Source of the DNA: Chitinophagaceae bacterium UBA7600
GTDB taxonomy: Bacteria > Bacteroidota > Bacteroidia > Chitinophagales > Chitinophagaceae
DNA length: 49,518 nt
Reading direction: 5' to 3'
NCBI GenBank assembly: GCA_002478885.1
Contig: DLKC01000090.1
Location: 1-49,518 of the forward strand
Both the position numbers and the translations under genes were made by a program. Every line of letters begins with the position of its first letter. Position 1 is the stretch's first letter. Shown here in pieces: positions 9,056 to 17,903 of this stretch. The notes beneath the pieces are model-generated. The model was not told the DNA's origin. It did no database searches and saw nothing but the letters and a program-made list of their open reading frames with translations.

Positions 9056-10399
9056 TTAAGCATGCGGCGTAAACACAATACGTAAAAGCTGGTTTGATTT
9101 GTCGGTTACTTTAAAACGATCATCGATGCGTTGGCCAACTACCCATATTATTTTTTTATCGCTTTCTATTACCCAGCACTTTTCCTTATCGGTTTTAGAT
9201 AGTTTGTTATCTATAAAAAACTTACTCAACTTCTTCTTTTTATTCATTCCGAGCGGATAAAAATAATCTCCCTGCTTCCATTTCCTTAGTAACAATGGAA
9301 ATTTTATGTATTCCATGTCAACGGTTGCCACAAAATTGTTTTGCTCTGGCTTTCGGGTTATTTTTTTCAGGTCTTCAATTTTCAGTGTGCCGTTTTCAAA
9401 AACAATCAACGGTTCATTTCTTTCAATAAGAATGGTTGAAGCTGCCACCGTTTCGTTAGGTGCGATAATAATCCAGGCCCGGTTTTTAATAATCCGGTGA
9501 GATGCAGAGCCAATGTAACTTCCATTATCTGCATTCATCAATTTAATTACTTCAGCCGTTTGCCCTGGGGTAAATCCGAAATATCGGATGATTTCCCATA
9601 TTATCGTTTGCAATGGTTCAGACTGTTTTAACTTCAAAACAGGAATGTGAATTTCGTTGCCTTTTTTTTCCAACAGTTTTTTCTTATGCACTTCAATAGC
9701 CTGGTTAAAGAGTATTTCAGCTTCTTGGAAAAGCTGCACACTATTCAATATATTGTCCTCTGCGTTACTATATACTTCCTTCACCGCCGGAAAAATATTT
9801 AGCCTGAAAAAGTTGCGGGTATATTTCTCAGAAGCATTGCTTGAATCTTCCACCCAGGGCAATGCATGTGTTTGCGCGTACGCCAGAATTGCTTCCCTTT
9901 TAGCAAACAGCAATGGGCGAATAATATTGCGTTCTTTGTCTTCTTCGGGAATGCCCGTTAGACCACGCAAGCCGGTACCCCGAAAGAAATGCATGAGCGT
10001 GGTTTCAATATTGTCATTGGCATGGTGAGCAGTCGCAAGCTGCCCCGCTATCCCTTTTTTTAATAGTTGTTCAAACCACTCGTACCTTGTTTGCCGCGCT
10101 GCCTCCTGCACCGATAGTTTAAACGCTTCCGCATAAGCCTCGGTGGCAATCTTTTTTACGAATACTTCTTTGTTATAATTCTCTCCAAGCAATTTTACAA
10201 ACATTTCATCTCTTTCACTTTCGGCACCGCGCAATTGAAAATTGCAATGAGCAATGGCAAAATCAAATCCCGATTTAGCGACTAAGTCTGCAAGAACAAC
10301 ACTATCCAATCCACCGCTTACTGCCAGCAGCAGTTTATCCTTACCTGGCTGTAGTTTAAAGAAGTCGTTTAGTTGCCTATTGAAATTGAGTAATAACAT
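9056..10399 (-). CDS. tilS: tRNA(Ile)-lysidine synthase
   Basis: 447 residues from the ATG at 10399; an upstream TTG (10417) is less likely. The PP-loop ATP-binding motif SGGLDS is at residues 28-33 (LLLAVSGGLDSVVLADL). HCNFQLRGAESERDE and ATAHHANDNIETTLMHFFRGTGLRGLTGI are typical of TilS. The C-terminal RNA-binding part contains FYPLGMNKKKKLSKFFIDNK. The enzyme converts C34 of tRNA-Ile(CAU) to lysidine, so AUA is read as Ile, and it is generally essential. It is divergent from nothing close and convergent with the rhomboid gene. Confidence 0.96.
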   Translation of the reverse strand: MLLLNFNRQLNDFFKLQPGKDKLLLAVSGGLDSVVLADLVAKSGFDFAIAHCNFQLRGAESERDEMFVKLLGENYNKEVFVKKIATEAYAEAFKLSVQEAARQTRYEWFEQLLKKGIAGQLATAHHANDNIETTLMHFFRGTGLRGLTGIPEEDKERNIIRPLLFAKREAILAYAQTHALPWVEDSSNASEKYTRNFFRLNIFPAVKEVYSNAEDNILNSVQLFQEAEILFNQAIEVHKKKLLEKKGNEIHIPVLKLKQSEPLQTIIWEIIRYFGFTPGQTAEVIKLMNADNGSYIGSASHRIIKNRAWIIIAPNETVAASTILIERNEPLIVFENGTLKIEDLKKITRKPEQNNFVATVDMEYIKFPLLLRKWKQGDYFYPLGMNKKKKLSKFFIDNKLSKTDKEKCWVIESDKKIIWVVGQRIDDRFKVTDKSNQLLRIVFTPHA

Positions 10400-10552
10400 T
10401 GCCGTAAAAATACACAATCAGTAAAGAGTAACGAAAAGAACAGCAGGCAGCGCTATCGCCAGGGTTCTGGCGTACAAATGTTCAATGCCGGATAAGCCGG
10501 TACTGGCGTGCAGGGAAAGCCTGGTTGTTTTTCGAAGGCCTGGTTGCCAGAA

Positions 10553-12322
10553 TCAATTGCTTTTGTATTTCTTTTCGATTATTTCGTAAAAGCCTTTGAG
10601 GACATAATAAGCTTTTTTCTTCTGGCCGGTTTCGCTGATAAGGCCTTTCCTGTTCCAGTATTGCTGGTAAGTTGGGTTAATTCTTTTGGGCGACCGAAAA
10701 TCAAAAAGAATCCAGGGTGCTATGCCACGAAGCCCGTCAATATTTGAAATAATGCCCAATTGCTCTTTATAAATCTTTTCCTGGAACTCTTCAGAAAAAC
10801 GCGTTGCACTATCGGTATGAAAACCTGCGAGCGCATCTCCGCCAAATTCGGTAACAATTACAGGTTTACTTGTGGTTATATTAAAAGTATAAGTACTTAT
10901 ACTATCAGGCGAAGAAAAATACCAACCCGCATATTCATTAAAGCTAACGACATCGAGTTTGTTGCTTAAAGGATCGTTGAGGTGAAATACTTTGGCAGAA
11001 TCGAAATGTCCAAGCAGCGCTGCCGAAATAAGCCTTGTGCTGTCACGGTGGCGTGCAAGATCGGCAAGGCCCTCCATAAACTTTTCTCTTGCATCGTTGG
11101 TTGACGTTTCATTGCCAACGGACCAGATTATTACACTCGCCCTGTTGTGATCCCGCCTGATTAATTCGGTCAATTGTTGTTTGGCGTTTTCGAAAGCGCT
11201 TTGATTTTCCCAATTAATGCTCCAGTAAACAGGAACTTCTTCCCAAAGTAACAACCCCATTTCATCAGCGAGTTTACTTACGTAAGCACTGTGTGGGTAG
11301 TGTGCAAGCCTCACAAAATTGCAATGCATTTCTTTTGCTTTTAAAAGCAGGAGCCTGTATTCATCAATGTTTCGCGGTCTGCCGGGAATCGACGGATTTT
11401 CTTCATGAAGGCAAACACCCCGCAGGAAAATTGATTTGCCATTCAGGAGCATATTTTGTCCTTCCGTTTGGATTGTTCTAAACCCAATCCTGTCACGAAT
11501 GGCATCAGAATCTGCAGAGGCCGTGACAGTATAAAGTTGCGGGTTTTCGGGTGTCCAGTAGGTAATGTTTTTAACGGGAAATATAAAACTGGCCTTCCCG
11601 CTGCTATCGGTCTTTATTTTTACCTGCAGGTTGGCTTCCAGTATTTGAATAGTTATTTCCTGCTGAAGCCGGTTTCCCGTTAGTTGTATTGAACCGGTTG
11701 CTGAATTAAGATCACCTTTTGACAACTGGATATTGAAATCACTGATAAAAGTAGCAGGCCTTTCTTCGAGCATTACATTTCTTGTTATGCCGCCATAATT
11801 CCACCAATCGAAATCTTCGGTGGGCACATTTTCCTTTTTTCTTGTATTATCAGCTTTTACAACAATAGAGTTTGAGCCATTAACAAGAAAGCCCGTGACT
11901 TCAAACTCAAATGGCGTAAACCCGCCAGTATGAGAACCAACCGGAGCTCCGTTCACATATACATCCGCTTTATAGTTGACGGCTTCAAATTGAACAAAAT
12001 ACTTTTTTCCTTCTTTTGGTGCTGCCTCGAATTTCTTTTCATACCAAACAGGGCCTTCATAAAAGAGCAATTTATCATCCTGCGAATTCCAATCACCGGG
12101 TACAGAAAGCGTTGGTGATTTTTCAAAATCGTATTCAAGCAACTGGGTTTTTGAATTCTGCTGTTTGTCGAGATAAAATCTTGCCCTGTCGCCTGTGTTG
12201 TATGGATCCACAATGTAATGCCAGCGGCCATCAAGGCTGAGTATACTCCGTTCTGCGGTTTGCGCTATTACCTTCTTAGAAAAGAAAAAAAAGACAAGAA
12301 TACAGCAAGCGATCTTTCTCAT
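10553..12322 (-). CDS. Secreted glycoside hydrolase family 2, probable beta-glucuronidase
   Basis: 589 residues with a signal peptide ending near KVIAQ (residue 21). The order is jelly-roll sugar-binding domain (about 25-190), Ig-like domain (about 195-285) and TIM barrel (about 288-585). The acid/base Glu405 is in SVGNETS and the nucleophile Glu492 in TEFGG. NRKG at 557-560 matches the N-x-K motif that recognises the uronic carboxylate in beta-glucuronidases, which favours glucuronidase over galactosidase. The length of about 590 residues also fits. The protein is probably periplasmic. No SusC/SusD pair lies nearby, so it is not part of an evident polysaccharide utilisation locus. Confidence 0.88.
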   Translation of the reverse strand: MRKIACCILVFFFFSKKVIAQTAERSILSLDGRWHYIVDPYNTGDRARFYLDKQQNSKTQLLEYDFEKSPTLSVPGDWNSQDDKLLFYEGPVWYEKKFEAAPKEGKKYFVQFEAVNYKADVYVNGAPVGSHTGGFTPFEFEVTGFLVNGSNSIVVKADNTRKKENVPTEDFDWWNYGGITRNVMLEERPATFISDFNIQLSKGDLNSATGSIQLTGNRLQQEITIQILEANLQVKIKTDSSGKASFIFPVKNITYWTPENPQLYTVTASADSDAIRDRIGFRTIQTEGQNMLLNGKSIFLRGVCLHEENPSIPGRPRNIDEYRLLLLKAKEMHCNFVRLAHYPHSAYVSKLADEMGLLLWEEVPVYWSINWENQSAFENAKQQLTELIRRDHNRASVIIWSVGNETSTNDAREKFMEGLADLARHRDSTRLISAALLGHFDSAKVFHLNDPLSNKLDVVSFNEYAGWYFSSPDSISTYTFNITTSKPVIVTEFGGDALAGFHTDSATRFSEEFQEKIYKEQLGIISNIDGLRGIAPWILFDFRSPKRINPTYQQYWNRKGLISETGQKKKAYYVLKGFYEIIEKKYKSN

Positions 12323-12482
12323 ACCTCGATTGATTAATGCATTATGAATGTAGTGCTTTCTGCTTAATCAGATGTCTGATTATTGCTAAATCCTTTCATA
12401 GACTACTCGCGGTTGTAGCACATACAGTTGGCCTGAGAAGAAATAGTTTTGCAGTGTTGATGTGTAGCGCTACGGCCTGTTA

Positions 12483-12517
12483 CAAAAAGAAAGGCTGCAT
12501 ATTTAAACTATACAGCC
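12483..12517 (-). terminator. Intrinsic terminator of glnS
   Basis: On the minus strand GGCTGTATA and TATGCAGCC form a 9-bp stem with one G-U pair and a 7-nt loop (12493-12517). A T-rich run follows (12492 down to 12483). It lies 29 bp beyond the glnS stop. Confidence 0.8.
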
Positions 12518-12545
12518 CTTCCTTAAAAAATAGAAATATCTTGTG

Positions 12546-14210
12546 CTACGCTTTCTGTTGCTCTTTTGCCCATGTGTCTTTTAAAGTAACGGTCCTGTTG
12601 AAAACAACACCATCTTCGGAGCTGTCTTTATCGAGACAGAAATAGCCTTTACGGATAAACTGGTAACGCTCATCAAATTTTGCCGTTTTTAAAGCGGGCT
12701 CTGCATAAGCGCTTTTAACTACCTGCAACGAATCTTTGTTTATATAATCTTTAAAATCGCCTTCTTCAGACGATGGATCTTCAACCTGGAAAAGCCGATC
12801 GTATAGACGAACTTCCACAGTTACGGCATGGGAAACACTTACCCAATGCAAGGTGCCTTTCACTTTTATGGTTGACGTGTCGTTTCCGCTTTTGCTTTCC
12901 GGCAAATACGTGCAGCGTAGTTCGGTTATCTTGCCTTCTGCATCTTTTACTACTTCATCGCAACGGATAATGTAAGCACTTTTCAGCCGCACCATTTGGC
13001 CAGGGGCTAAACGGAAATATTTCTTTGGAGGATTCTCCATAAAGTCTTCCCGCTCTATATATAATTCGCGGCTGAAAGGAATTTCCCTGTGGGTTATGTT
13101 GGGGTCTTCTGGATTGTTCTCACTGTGCATCAGTTCAACCTTGTCTTCGTCATAGTTGGTTAGTACAACTTTAACAGGGTCGAATACCACCATTCTTCTC
13201 AATGCGATCTTGTTGAGGTGTTCACGCACACAGAATTCAAGGAGGCCAATGTCTACAATATTTTCCCGTTTGGCTACGCCAATGCGATCACAGAAGTCGC
13301 GAATGCTTTCAGGTGTGTAACCCCGCCTGCGAACCCCGCTAATGGTAGGCATGCGCGGATCGTCCCAACCTTCAACATGCTTTTCATTTACCAGTTGCAG
13401 GAGTTTCCGTTTGCTCATTACCGTGTAATTGATATTGCGGCGGGCAAACTCGTACTGATGCGACGGATAAATTTCCAGCTTTTCAATAAGCCAGTCATAT
13501 AATTCCCGGTGCGGAACAAATTCGAGCGTGCAGATTGAGTGCGTAATCTGCTCTATAGAATCGCTTTGGCCGTGTGCCATATCGTACATTGGGTAAATGC
13601 ACCATTTATCACCGGTGCGGTGATGATGGGCATGTTTAATGCGGTAAAGAACCGGGTCGCGCATGAGCATATTGGTGTGGGCCATATCAATCTTCGCCCT
13701 TAGAGTGTGGCTTCCGTCAGGGAACTCGCCGTTTTTCATGCGCTCAAAAAGATCGATATTTTCTTCTATGCTGCGGGTACGGAACGGACTGTCTTTGCCT
13801 GCTTCTGTCGGGGTGCCCTTCATTGTGGCCATTTCCTCAGAAGTAGAGTCATCGACATATGCAAGCCCAAGCCTGATCATCTTTACCGCGTATGCATACA
13901 AAGTGTCGAAATAATCTGATGCGTAGAGTTCGTTTTTCCATTCAAAGCCCAGCCAGCGCACATCTTCTTTTATGCTTTCAACATATTCGGTTTCTTCTGT
14001 GGTTGGATTCGTATCATCAAAACGTAAATTGGTAAAACCGCCAAATTTTTTGCTTAAACCAAAGTTCAGGCAAATACTTGATGCGTGGCCCATGTGAAGG
14101 TATCCATTTGGTTCAGGGGGAAACCGTGTAGCAATCGACGTGTATTTGCCGCTCTTTAAATCTTCTTCAATAATTTCTTCCAGGAAGTTCAGTGATTTCT
14201 CTTCGCTCAT
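12546..14210 (-). CDS. glnS: Glutaminyl-tRNA synthetase
   Basis: 554 residues from the ATG at 14210 (MSEEKSLNF), the normal length for bacterial GlnRS. A longer frame to 14267 has no family support. The class I signature is at residues 30-43 (FPPEPNGYLHMGHA, HIGH-like) and the KMSKS-like motif is VMSKRKL. The GlnRS-specific regions RFDDTNPTTEE and RMPTISGVRRRGY, and the C-terminal beta-barrel anticodon-binding part, are present. The enzyme charges tRNA-Gln directly, so the organism need not rely on Glu-tRNA amidation for Gln. A strong terminator follows at 12483-12517. Confidence 0.97.
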   Translation of the reverse strand: MSEEKSLNFLEEIIEEDLKSGKYTSIATRFPPEPNGYLHMGHASSICLNFGLSKKFGGFTNLRFDDTNPTTEETEYVESIKEDVRWLGFEWKNELYASDYFDTLYAYAVKMIRLGLAYVDDSTSEEMATMKGTPTEAGKDSPFRTRSIEENIDLFERMKNGEFPDGSHTLRAKIDMAHTNMLMRDPVLYRIKHAHHHRTGDKWCIYPMYDMAHGQSDSIEQITHSICTLEFVPHRELYDWLIEKLEIYPSHQYEFARRNINYTVMSKRKLLQLVNEKHVEGWDDPRMPTISGVRRRGYTPESIRDFCDRIGVAKRENIVDIGLLEFCVREHLNKIALRRMVVFDPVKVVLTNYDEDKVELMHSENNPEDPNITHREIPFSRELYIEREDFMENPPKKYFRLAPGQMVRLKSAYIIRCDEVVKDAEGKITELRCTYLPESKSGNDTSTIKVKGTLHWVSVSHAVTVEVRLYDRLFQVEDPSSEEGDFKDYINKDSLQVVKSAYAEPALKTAKFDERYQFIRKGYFCLDKDSSEDGVVFNRTVTLKDTWAKEQQKA

Positions 14211-14305
14211 GTGTTTTAATTCAAGGGTAACAAAAATAAGGAATCGTGGAAAACAGCGCTGTAACAATCACAAGCTTAACAATTCCGGCGCAAATATTTT
14301 TTGAT

Positions 14306-14360
14306 ACCGGCTGTGTATTTTCATGGCATCGCCGGTTGCGTCGCACACTTGTACTTTCTG
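14306..14360 (+). repeat. Dispersed intergenic element, copy with core 14336-14352
   Basis: Full core TTGCGTCGCACACTTGT, with CCGGC to the left (from about 14307). It is paired with the inverted copy at 14455. Confidence 0.8.
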
Positions 14361-14454
14361 GTTTTCATGGCTACAAATTGATGTGTGAATGAAAGTTTTC
14401 AGGTGGTCTTTGTTTTATTGGTTACAGTGCATCGCTCTGCTCAGCCATATACCT

Positions 14455-14507
14455 TACGTCCAAGTGTGCGACGCAACGAATGCTTGGTGCATGTACTAAG
14501 CCAGGCC
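14455..14507 (-). repeat. Dispersed intergenic element, copy with core 14461-14476
   Basis: Core CAAGTGTGCGACGCAA, followed about 25 bp later by a GCCAGGCCC end. It is the inverted partner of the copy at 14306 and lies just beyond the dsbD stop. Confidence 0.8.
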
Positions 14508-14518
14508 CAAAATATTGG

Positions 14519-16471
14519 TTATTTGTTGCTGTTATCAAAGGCGTTTTTGGCACACTGAAGCCATGCCAGGTACGCATCGGCATCAGGTGTGTAACCAACC
14601 GGGTGGTTTAGCAATGCTTCATTGTTATTGAGGAGTGCATATAGTGGCTGGGTAACCTGGCTAAAATTTTCGGCCTGGAAAGTTGCCCATTTATCACCAA
14701 TCGTGTGAATATCTTTTTGATCACCGGTTTTGGTGCTGTACGTAAACCGTTCGTTGACAGGCAGCACTCCACGATCATCGACATATAACGAGACCAGGAT
14801 AAAATTGTTTTTGATGTAATCGTGCACTTTGGGTTGCGTCCACACATTTTCTTCCATCTTTCTGCAATTAACACAAGCCCACCCGGTAAAATCGATCATC
14901 AATGGCTTATGCTCTTCCCTGGAAAGTTGTAAGGCTTTTTCATAGTCATTCAGTACGTTTGCTTCGAGGCCTTTGTTCTTCACGTTGTCGTATCCATAAA
15001 TACTGTAGGAGAGTGGTGGTGGAAAACCGCTGAGCAATTGCAGGTTCGCATATTGCGATGATGTTACCCCGGGAACCAAATAAAGCGTAAAAGCGAGTAC
15101 GAGCAACCCAACAACTTTTCTTGCGTTACTTATCTTCATGCCTTTGTAGTCGTGTGGCAGGCGCAAAATTCCAAAAAGGTACAACGTAAGGCCAAACCCG
15201 ATCAATATCCATATGCCGATAAACACTTCTCTTTTTATTAATCCCCAATGCATTACCAGGTCGGCATTGGATAAAAATTTTAAGGCAAGCGCCAGCTCAA
15301 TAAAAGCAAGGAATTTTTTTACGGTATCCAGCCAGCCACCTGATTTTGGCAATGATTGCAGCCAATGTGGAAAGATGGCAAACAACGCAAAAGGCAATGC
15401 CAGCGCTAAGCCAAAACCGGCCAGGCCGCTTGTAAGCTGCCAGGCCCCGCCACTTAGTGAGCCAACGAGCAGGGAGCCAAGAATAGGCCCGGTGCAACTG
15501 AAAGAAACGATAGCCAGCGTAAGTGCCATGAAAAAGATACCGCCAAGGCTTGAAACATTTCCCTTTGAATCTGCCTTACCTGCAAAACTGCTCGGCAGGG
15601 TTATTTCGAAAAAACCAAAAAACGAAAAAGCGAAAATGATGAAGATCGCAAAGAAGGAAATATTGAGCCATACGTTTGTTGAGATATTATTGAATATCTC
15701 TGGCTGAATATTGCCTAATAAGTGAAAAGGTAAGCTTGCAATCGTATAGATGAGAAAAATAAAGAAACCATAGAAAATGCCATTACGCACTGCCTGCTGC
15801 CTGTTGGCTGATCTCCTGGTAAAAAAAGAAACGGTCACCGGTATCATCGGAAACACACACGGTGTTACCAATGCTATTAGCCCGCCAATAAATCCCAAAA
15901 AAAATATGGACAGTAAACTGCTGCTGTCGCTGTGCGTTTTCGTGCCGCAGTCAGTAAGTGGGTTGTTTAGCTGAATAGCATCTACTTTTATCCTTTTCGC
16001 CGAAGCAGAAGTCTTTACGCCTCCTTCTATTTTGACAGAGAAGCTGCTTTCGTCGGAAATGAATTCGTTATTCCTTCCGATAAAAGCGGTAATCGTTCCT
16101 TTTAATTCTTCCGGTAATGGGCCTGTTATGCGAACACTTTGTGTAACCTCAAAGCTACCCTTGTATACGGTAAGCTGTTTGTTAAAAACGAGATCTTTCA
16201 CCTGCAGTGCAGTTCCCCTGAGCACTGCGGCACCGTCACTTCTTGCATTTTCGTAATCGGGGGCAAAAATTACGGTCTCCTGCAATCCTTCGGTATTCGC
16301 ATCTGGGGCGTATAGGTTCCACCCTTCCGGAATAGCAGTTGTTGCCGTAATGCTGAATAAACTATCTGAAATTTTTTTTATTTGAACATTCCACGTGAGT
16401 CTGCTCTGTGTTTGGGCAAACACCGCAAACACCGTCAGCAAAAATGTAACCGACAGTAAATTTTTTTTCAT
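14519..16471 (-). CDS. dsbD: Thiol:disulfide interchange protein DsbD
   Basis: 650 residues. The signal peptide ends near AVFAQ (residue 20). An N-terminal immunoglobulin-like DsbD-alpha region (about 22-150) is followed by a linker and eight or so membrane helices (about 185-480). The membrane Cys pair is visible in TPCVFPMIPV and FSCTGPILG. A C-terminal thioredoxin-like domain carries CVNC at 533-536 (GWACVNCRKMEE). The protein carries electrons from cytoplasmic thioredoxin to periplasmic thiol partners, such as cytochrome c maturation or disulfide repair. A separate DsbD-alpha protein is encoded 16 bp upstream, so the pair is probably one operon. Confidence 0.95.
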   Translation of the reverse strand: MKKNLLSVTFLLTVFAVFAQTQSRLTWNVQIKKISDSLFSITATTAIPEGWNLYAPDANTEGLQETVIFAPDYENARSDGAAVLRGTALQVKDLVFNKQLTVYKGSFEVTQSVRITGPLPEELKGTITAFIGRNNEFISDESSFSVKIEGGVKTSASAKRIKVDAIQLNNPLTDCGTKTHSDSSSLLSIFFLGFIGGLIALVTPCVFPMIPVTVSFFTRRSANRQQAVRNGIFYGFFIFLIYTIASLPFHLLGNIQPEIFNNISTNVWLNISFFAIFIIFAFSFFGFFEITLPSSFAGKADSKGNVSSLGGIFFMALTLAIVSFSCTGPILGSLLVGSLSGGAWQLTSGLAGFGLALALPFALFAIFPHWLQSLPKSGGWLDTVKKFLAFIELALALKFLSNADLVMHWGLIKREVFIGIWILIGFGLTLYLFGILRLPHDYKGMKISNARKVVGLLVLAFTLYLVPGVTSSQYANLQLLSGFPPPLSYSIYGYDNVKNKGLEANVLNDYEKALQLSREEHKPLMIDFTGWACVNCRKMEENVWTQPKVHDYIKNNFILVSLYVDDRGVLPVNERFTYSTKTGDQKDIHTIGDKWATFQAENFSQVTQPLYALLNNNEALLNHPVGYTPDADAYLAWLQCAKNAFDNSNK

Positions 16472-16487
16472 TAACTGAATTGTTTAC

Positions 16488-16940
16488 TTATTGCAACGTT
16501 ATATCGAAGGGTACCTTTTTGGGAGGCATGCAGGTGGTGTTGTTGCAGGCCATATATTCGATAGTGCCGGCGATATTTGTTTTCGCGGCGGACTTAAGAT
16601 TTACAATCTGTGTAAAAACAGCTTTGCCTTCGAAATATTTTACATCAACACCAAAAACCTCTTCATGTATTGTTTTTATATTGCTGCTTTCATTAACGGA
16701 AGCGTCTGCCTTAATAAGCGGGTTGACTTTGTAAACAAATTTTGTGGGAACCGGTCCGCCTTTTGGCGTATGCTGTGAATAAATATGCCATGGTTTCTCT
16801 ACCTCGGCGGTAAAAGTGAGTTCATAAACCTTGTCGCTTTTTTTTGTTGCACTGAAGCTCCATTTAACGGGATCTTTGATCTGAGCCATTGCGCTAAACG
16901 TAAAAAGGATGCTGCTGAATAGTATAAGTGTTCTTTTCAT
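16488..16940 (-). CDS. Stand-alone DsbD N-terminal (alpha) domain protein
   Basis: 150 residues from the ATG at 16940 (MKRTLILFSS); the longer frame to 17012 only reads through the repeat upstream. A signal peptide ends near SAMAQ (residue 20). The mature part is a single DsbD-alpha-like domain: PWHIYSQHTPKGGPVPTKF and a C-terminal Cys pair in YMACNNTTCMPPKKVPFDI, with spacing C-x5-C. It is encoded 16 bp before dsbD, which has its own alpha domain, so it may be an extra periplasmic acceptor or shuttle for DsbD electrons. That role is inference. Confidence 0.88.
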   Translation of the reverse strand: MKRTLILFSSILFTFSAMAQIKDPVKWSFSATKKSDKVYELTFTAEVEKPWHIYSQHTPKGGPVPTKFVYKVNPLIKADASVNESSNIKTIHEEVFGVDVKYFEGKAVFTQIVNLKSAAKTNIAGTIEYMACNNTTCMPPKKVPFDITLQ

Positions 16941-16975
16941 GATACTTGACTTTGATAATTGCCTGGACTTCTCCG

Positions 16976-17030
16976 GAAGCCGAAGCGTGCGACGCAACAG
17001 GCGATGACACAAGCACTGCTGCCCGGCTCA
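16976..17030 (-). repeat. Dispersed intergenic element, copy with core 16983-16997
   Basis: AAGCGTGCGACGCAA, followed by a GCCCGGCTC end near 17020. It lies between purQ and the DsbD-alpha gene. Confidence 0.78.
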
Positions 17031-17085
17031 ATAATTTAATAATCATAATTACGACCCCTGGGCAAACTGCTTACGTTTGCCGTTG

Positions 17086-17748
17086 TTAATTCATTCCCAA
17101 AATGCGAAAAACATCGAGCCCGTCTACATTGCTGAGGGAAGACGAAGAAGCTCTTTCGGGGTGAGGCATCATTCCGAATACATTACCTTGTTTGTTTCTG
17201 ATGCCTGCGATATTGCGTAAAGAACCGTTAGGGTTAAACTGCTTGTCGATCGTTCCCAGGCTATCGCAGTACCTGAATATTACCTGGTCATTTGCTTCAA
17301 GTTCATCGAGCAGTTCGTCGCTCGCAAAATACCTGCCATCGCCATGGGCTACCGGTATTTTTAAGGCCTTACCGCCGGTGCTGTTAATGATGTAGCTGTT
17401 GTTGCAAACAAACTGTTGATGCGCGTTCGGTAACAGCACGCCCGGCAATAAATGGCTTTCGCATAAGATCTGAAAGCCGTTGCAAACGCCAAGCACCTTT
17501 CCGCCCTTTTCGGCAAATGCAATTACGCTTTTCATCATCGGGCTAAAACGTGCAATTGCACCACAACGAAGGTAATCGCCGTACGAAAATCCGCCGGGCA
17601 ACACAATGCAGTCGTCGGTTGTAAACATGCTTAGGTCCTCGTCTTTGTGCCAAAGCATTATTACCTCTTTGCCGAGGTCGTTTTGCAGTGCATCCTGCAT
17701 GTCGCGGTCGCAATTCGACCCGGGAAAAACAACAATTCCAAACTTCAT
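17086..17748 (-). CDS. purQ: Phosphoribosylformylglycinamidine synthase, glutaminase subunit PurQ
   Basis: 220 residues, the usual length. The class I glutamine amidotransferase triad is visible: Cys89 in GVCNGFQIL and His196/Glu198 in MMPHPERA. The N-terminus KFGIVVFPGSNCDRD is typical. It supplies ammonia from glutamine to PurL for the fourth step of purine synthesis in the cytoplasm. PurL and PurS are not in the window. A 7-bp hairpin without a T run lies just past the stop (17061-17081). Confidence 0.96.
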   Translation of the reverse strand: MKFGIVVFPGSNCDRDMQDALQNDLGKEVIMLWHKDEDLSMFTTDDCIVLPGGFSYGDYLRCGAIARFSPMMKSVIAFAEKGGKVLGVCNGFQILCESHLLPGVLLPNAHQQFVCNNSYIINSTGGKALKIPVAHGDGRYFASDELLDELEANDQVIFRYCDSLGTIDKQFNPNGSLRNIAGIRNKQGNVFGMMPHPERASSSSLSNVDGLDVFRILGMN

Positions 17749-17782
17749 GAATGTGTATTAAGATTTACAAAAATCATTTTGT

Positions 17783-17842
17783 TACCGGCTTTCGTACCCT
17801 GTGGCATCGGCTCTTGTGTCACGCACTTGTACTGCCGGTTCT
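17783..17842 (+). repeat. Dispersed intergenic element, diverged copy
   Basis: The core is altered to TTGTGTCACGCACTTGT (17814-17830). The flanks are well kept: ACCGGC at the left, and ACTGCCGGTTCTTTA at the right, which matches the copy at 22909. Confidence 0.6.
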
Positions 17843-17903
17843 TTATGTGACAGTATATTTTTTAAAATACGCTGCAAAGTTAGCCCATGCCGTTTTAAAG
17901 TTT

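Larger units (their letters stand above)
14211..14518. other. Intergenic region with two inverted copies of the dispersed element
   Basis: This 308-bp gap between glnS and dsbD (both leftward) holds no credible gene. It contains two element copies in opposite orientation with cores about 110 bp apart. The glnS promoter must lie in the left part; I could not identify it securely. Confidence 0.6.

Noticed and set aside
17061..17081. Terminator after purQ
   Set aside because: The GGCAAAC/GTTTGCC stem is perfect, but no T run follows on the minus strand.
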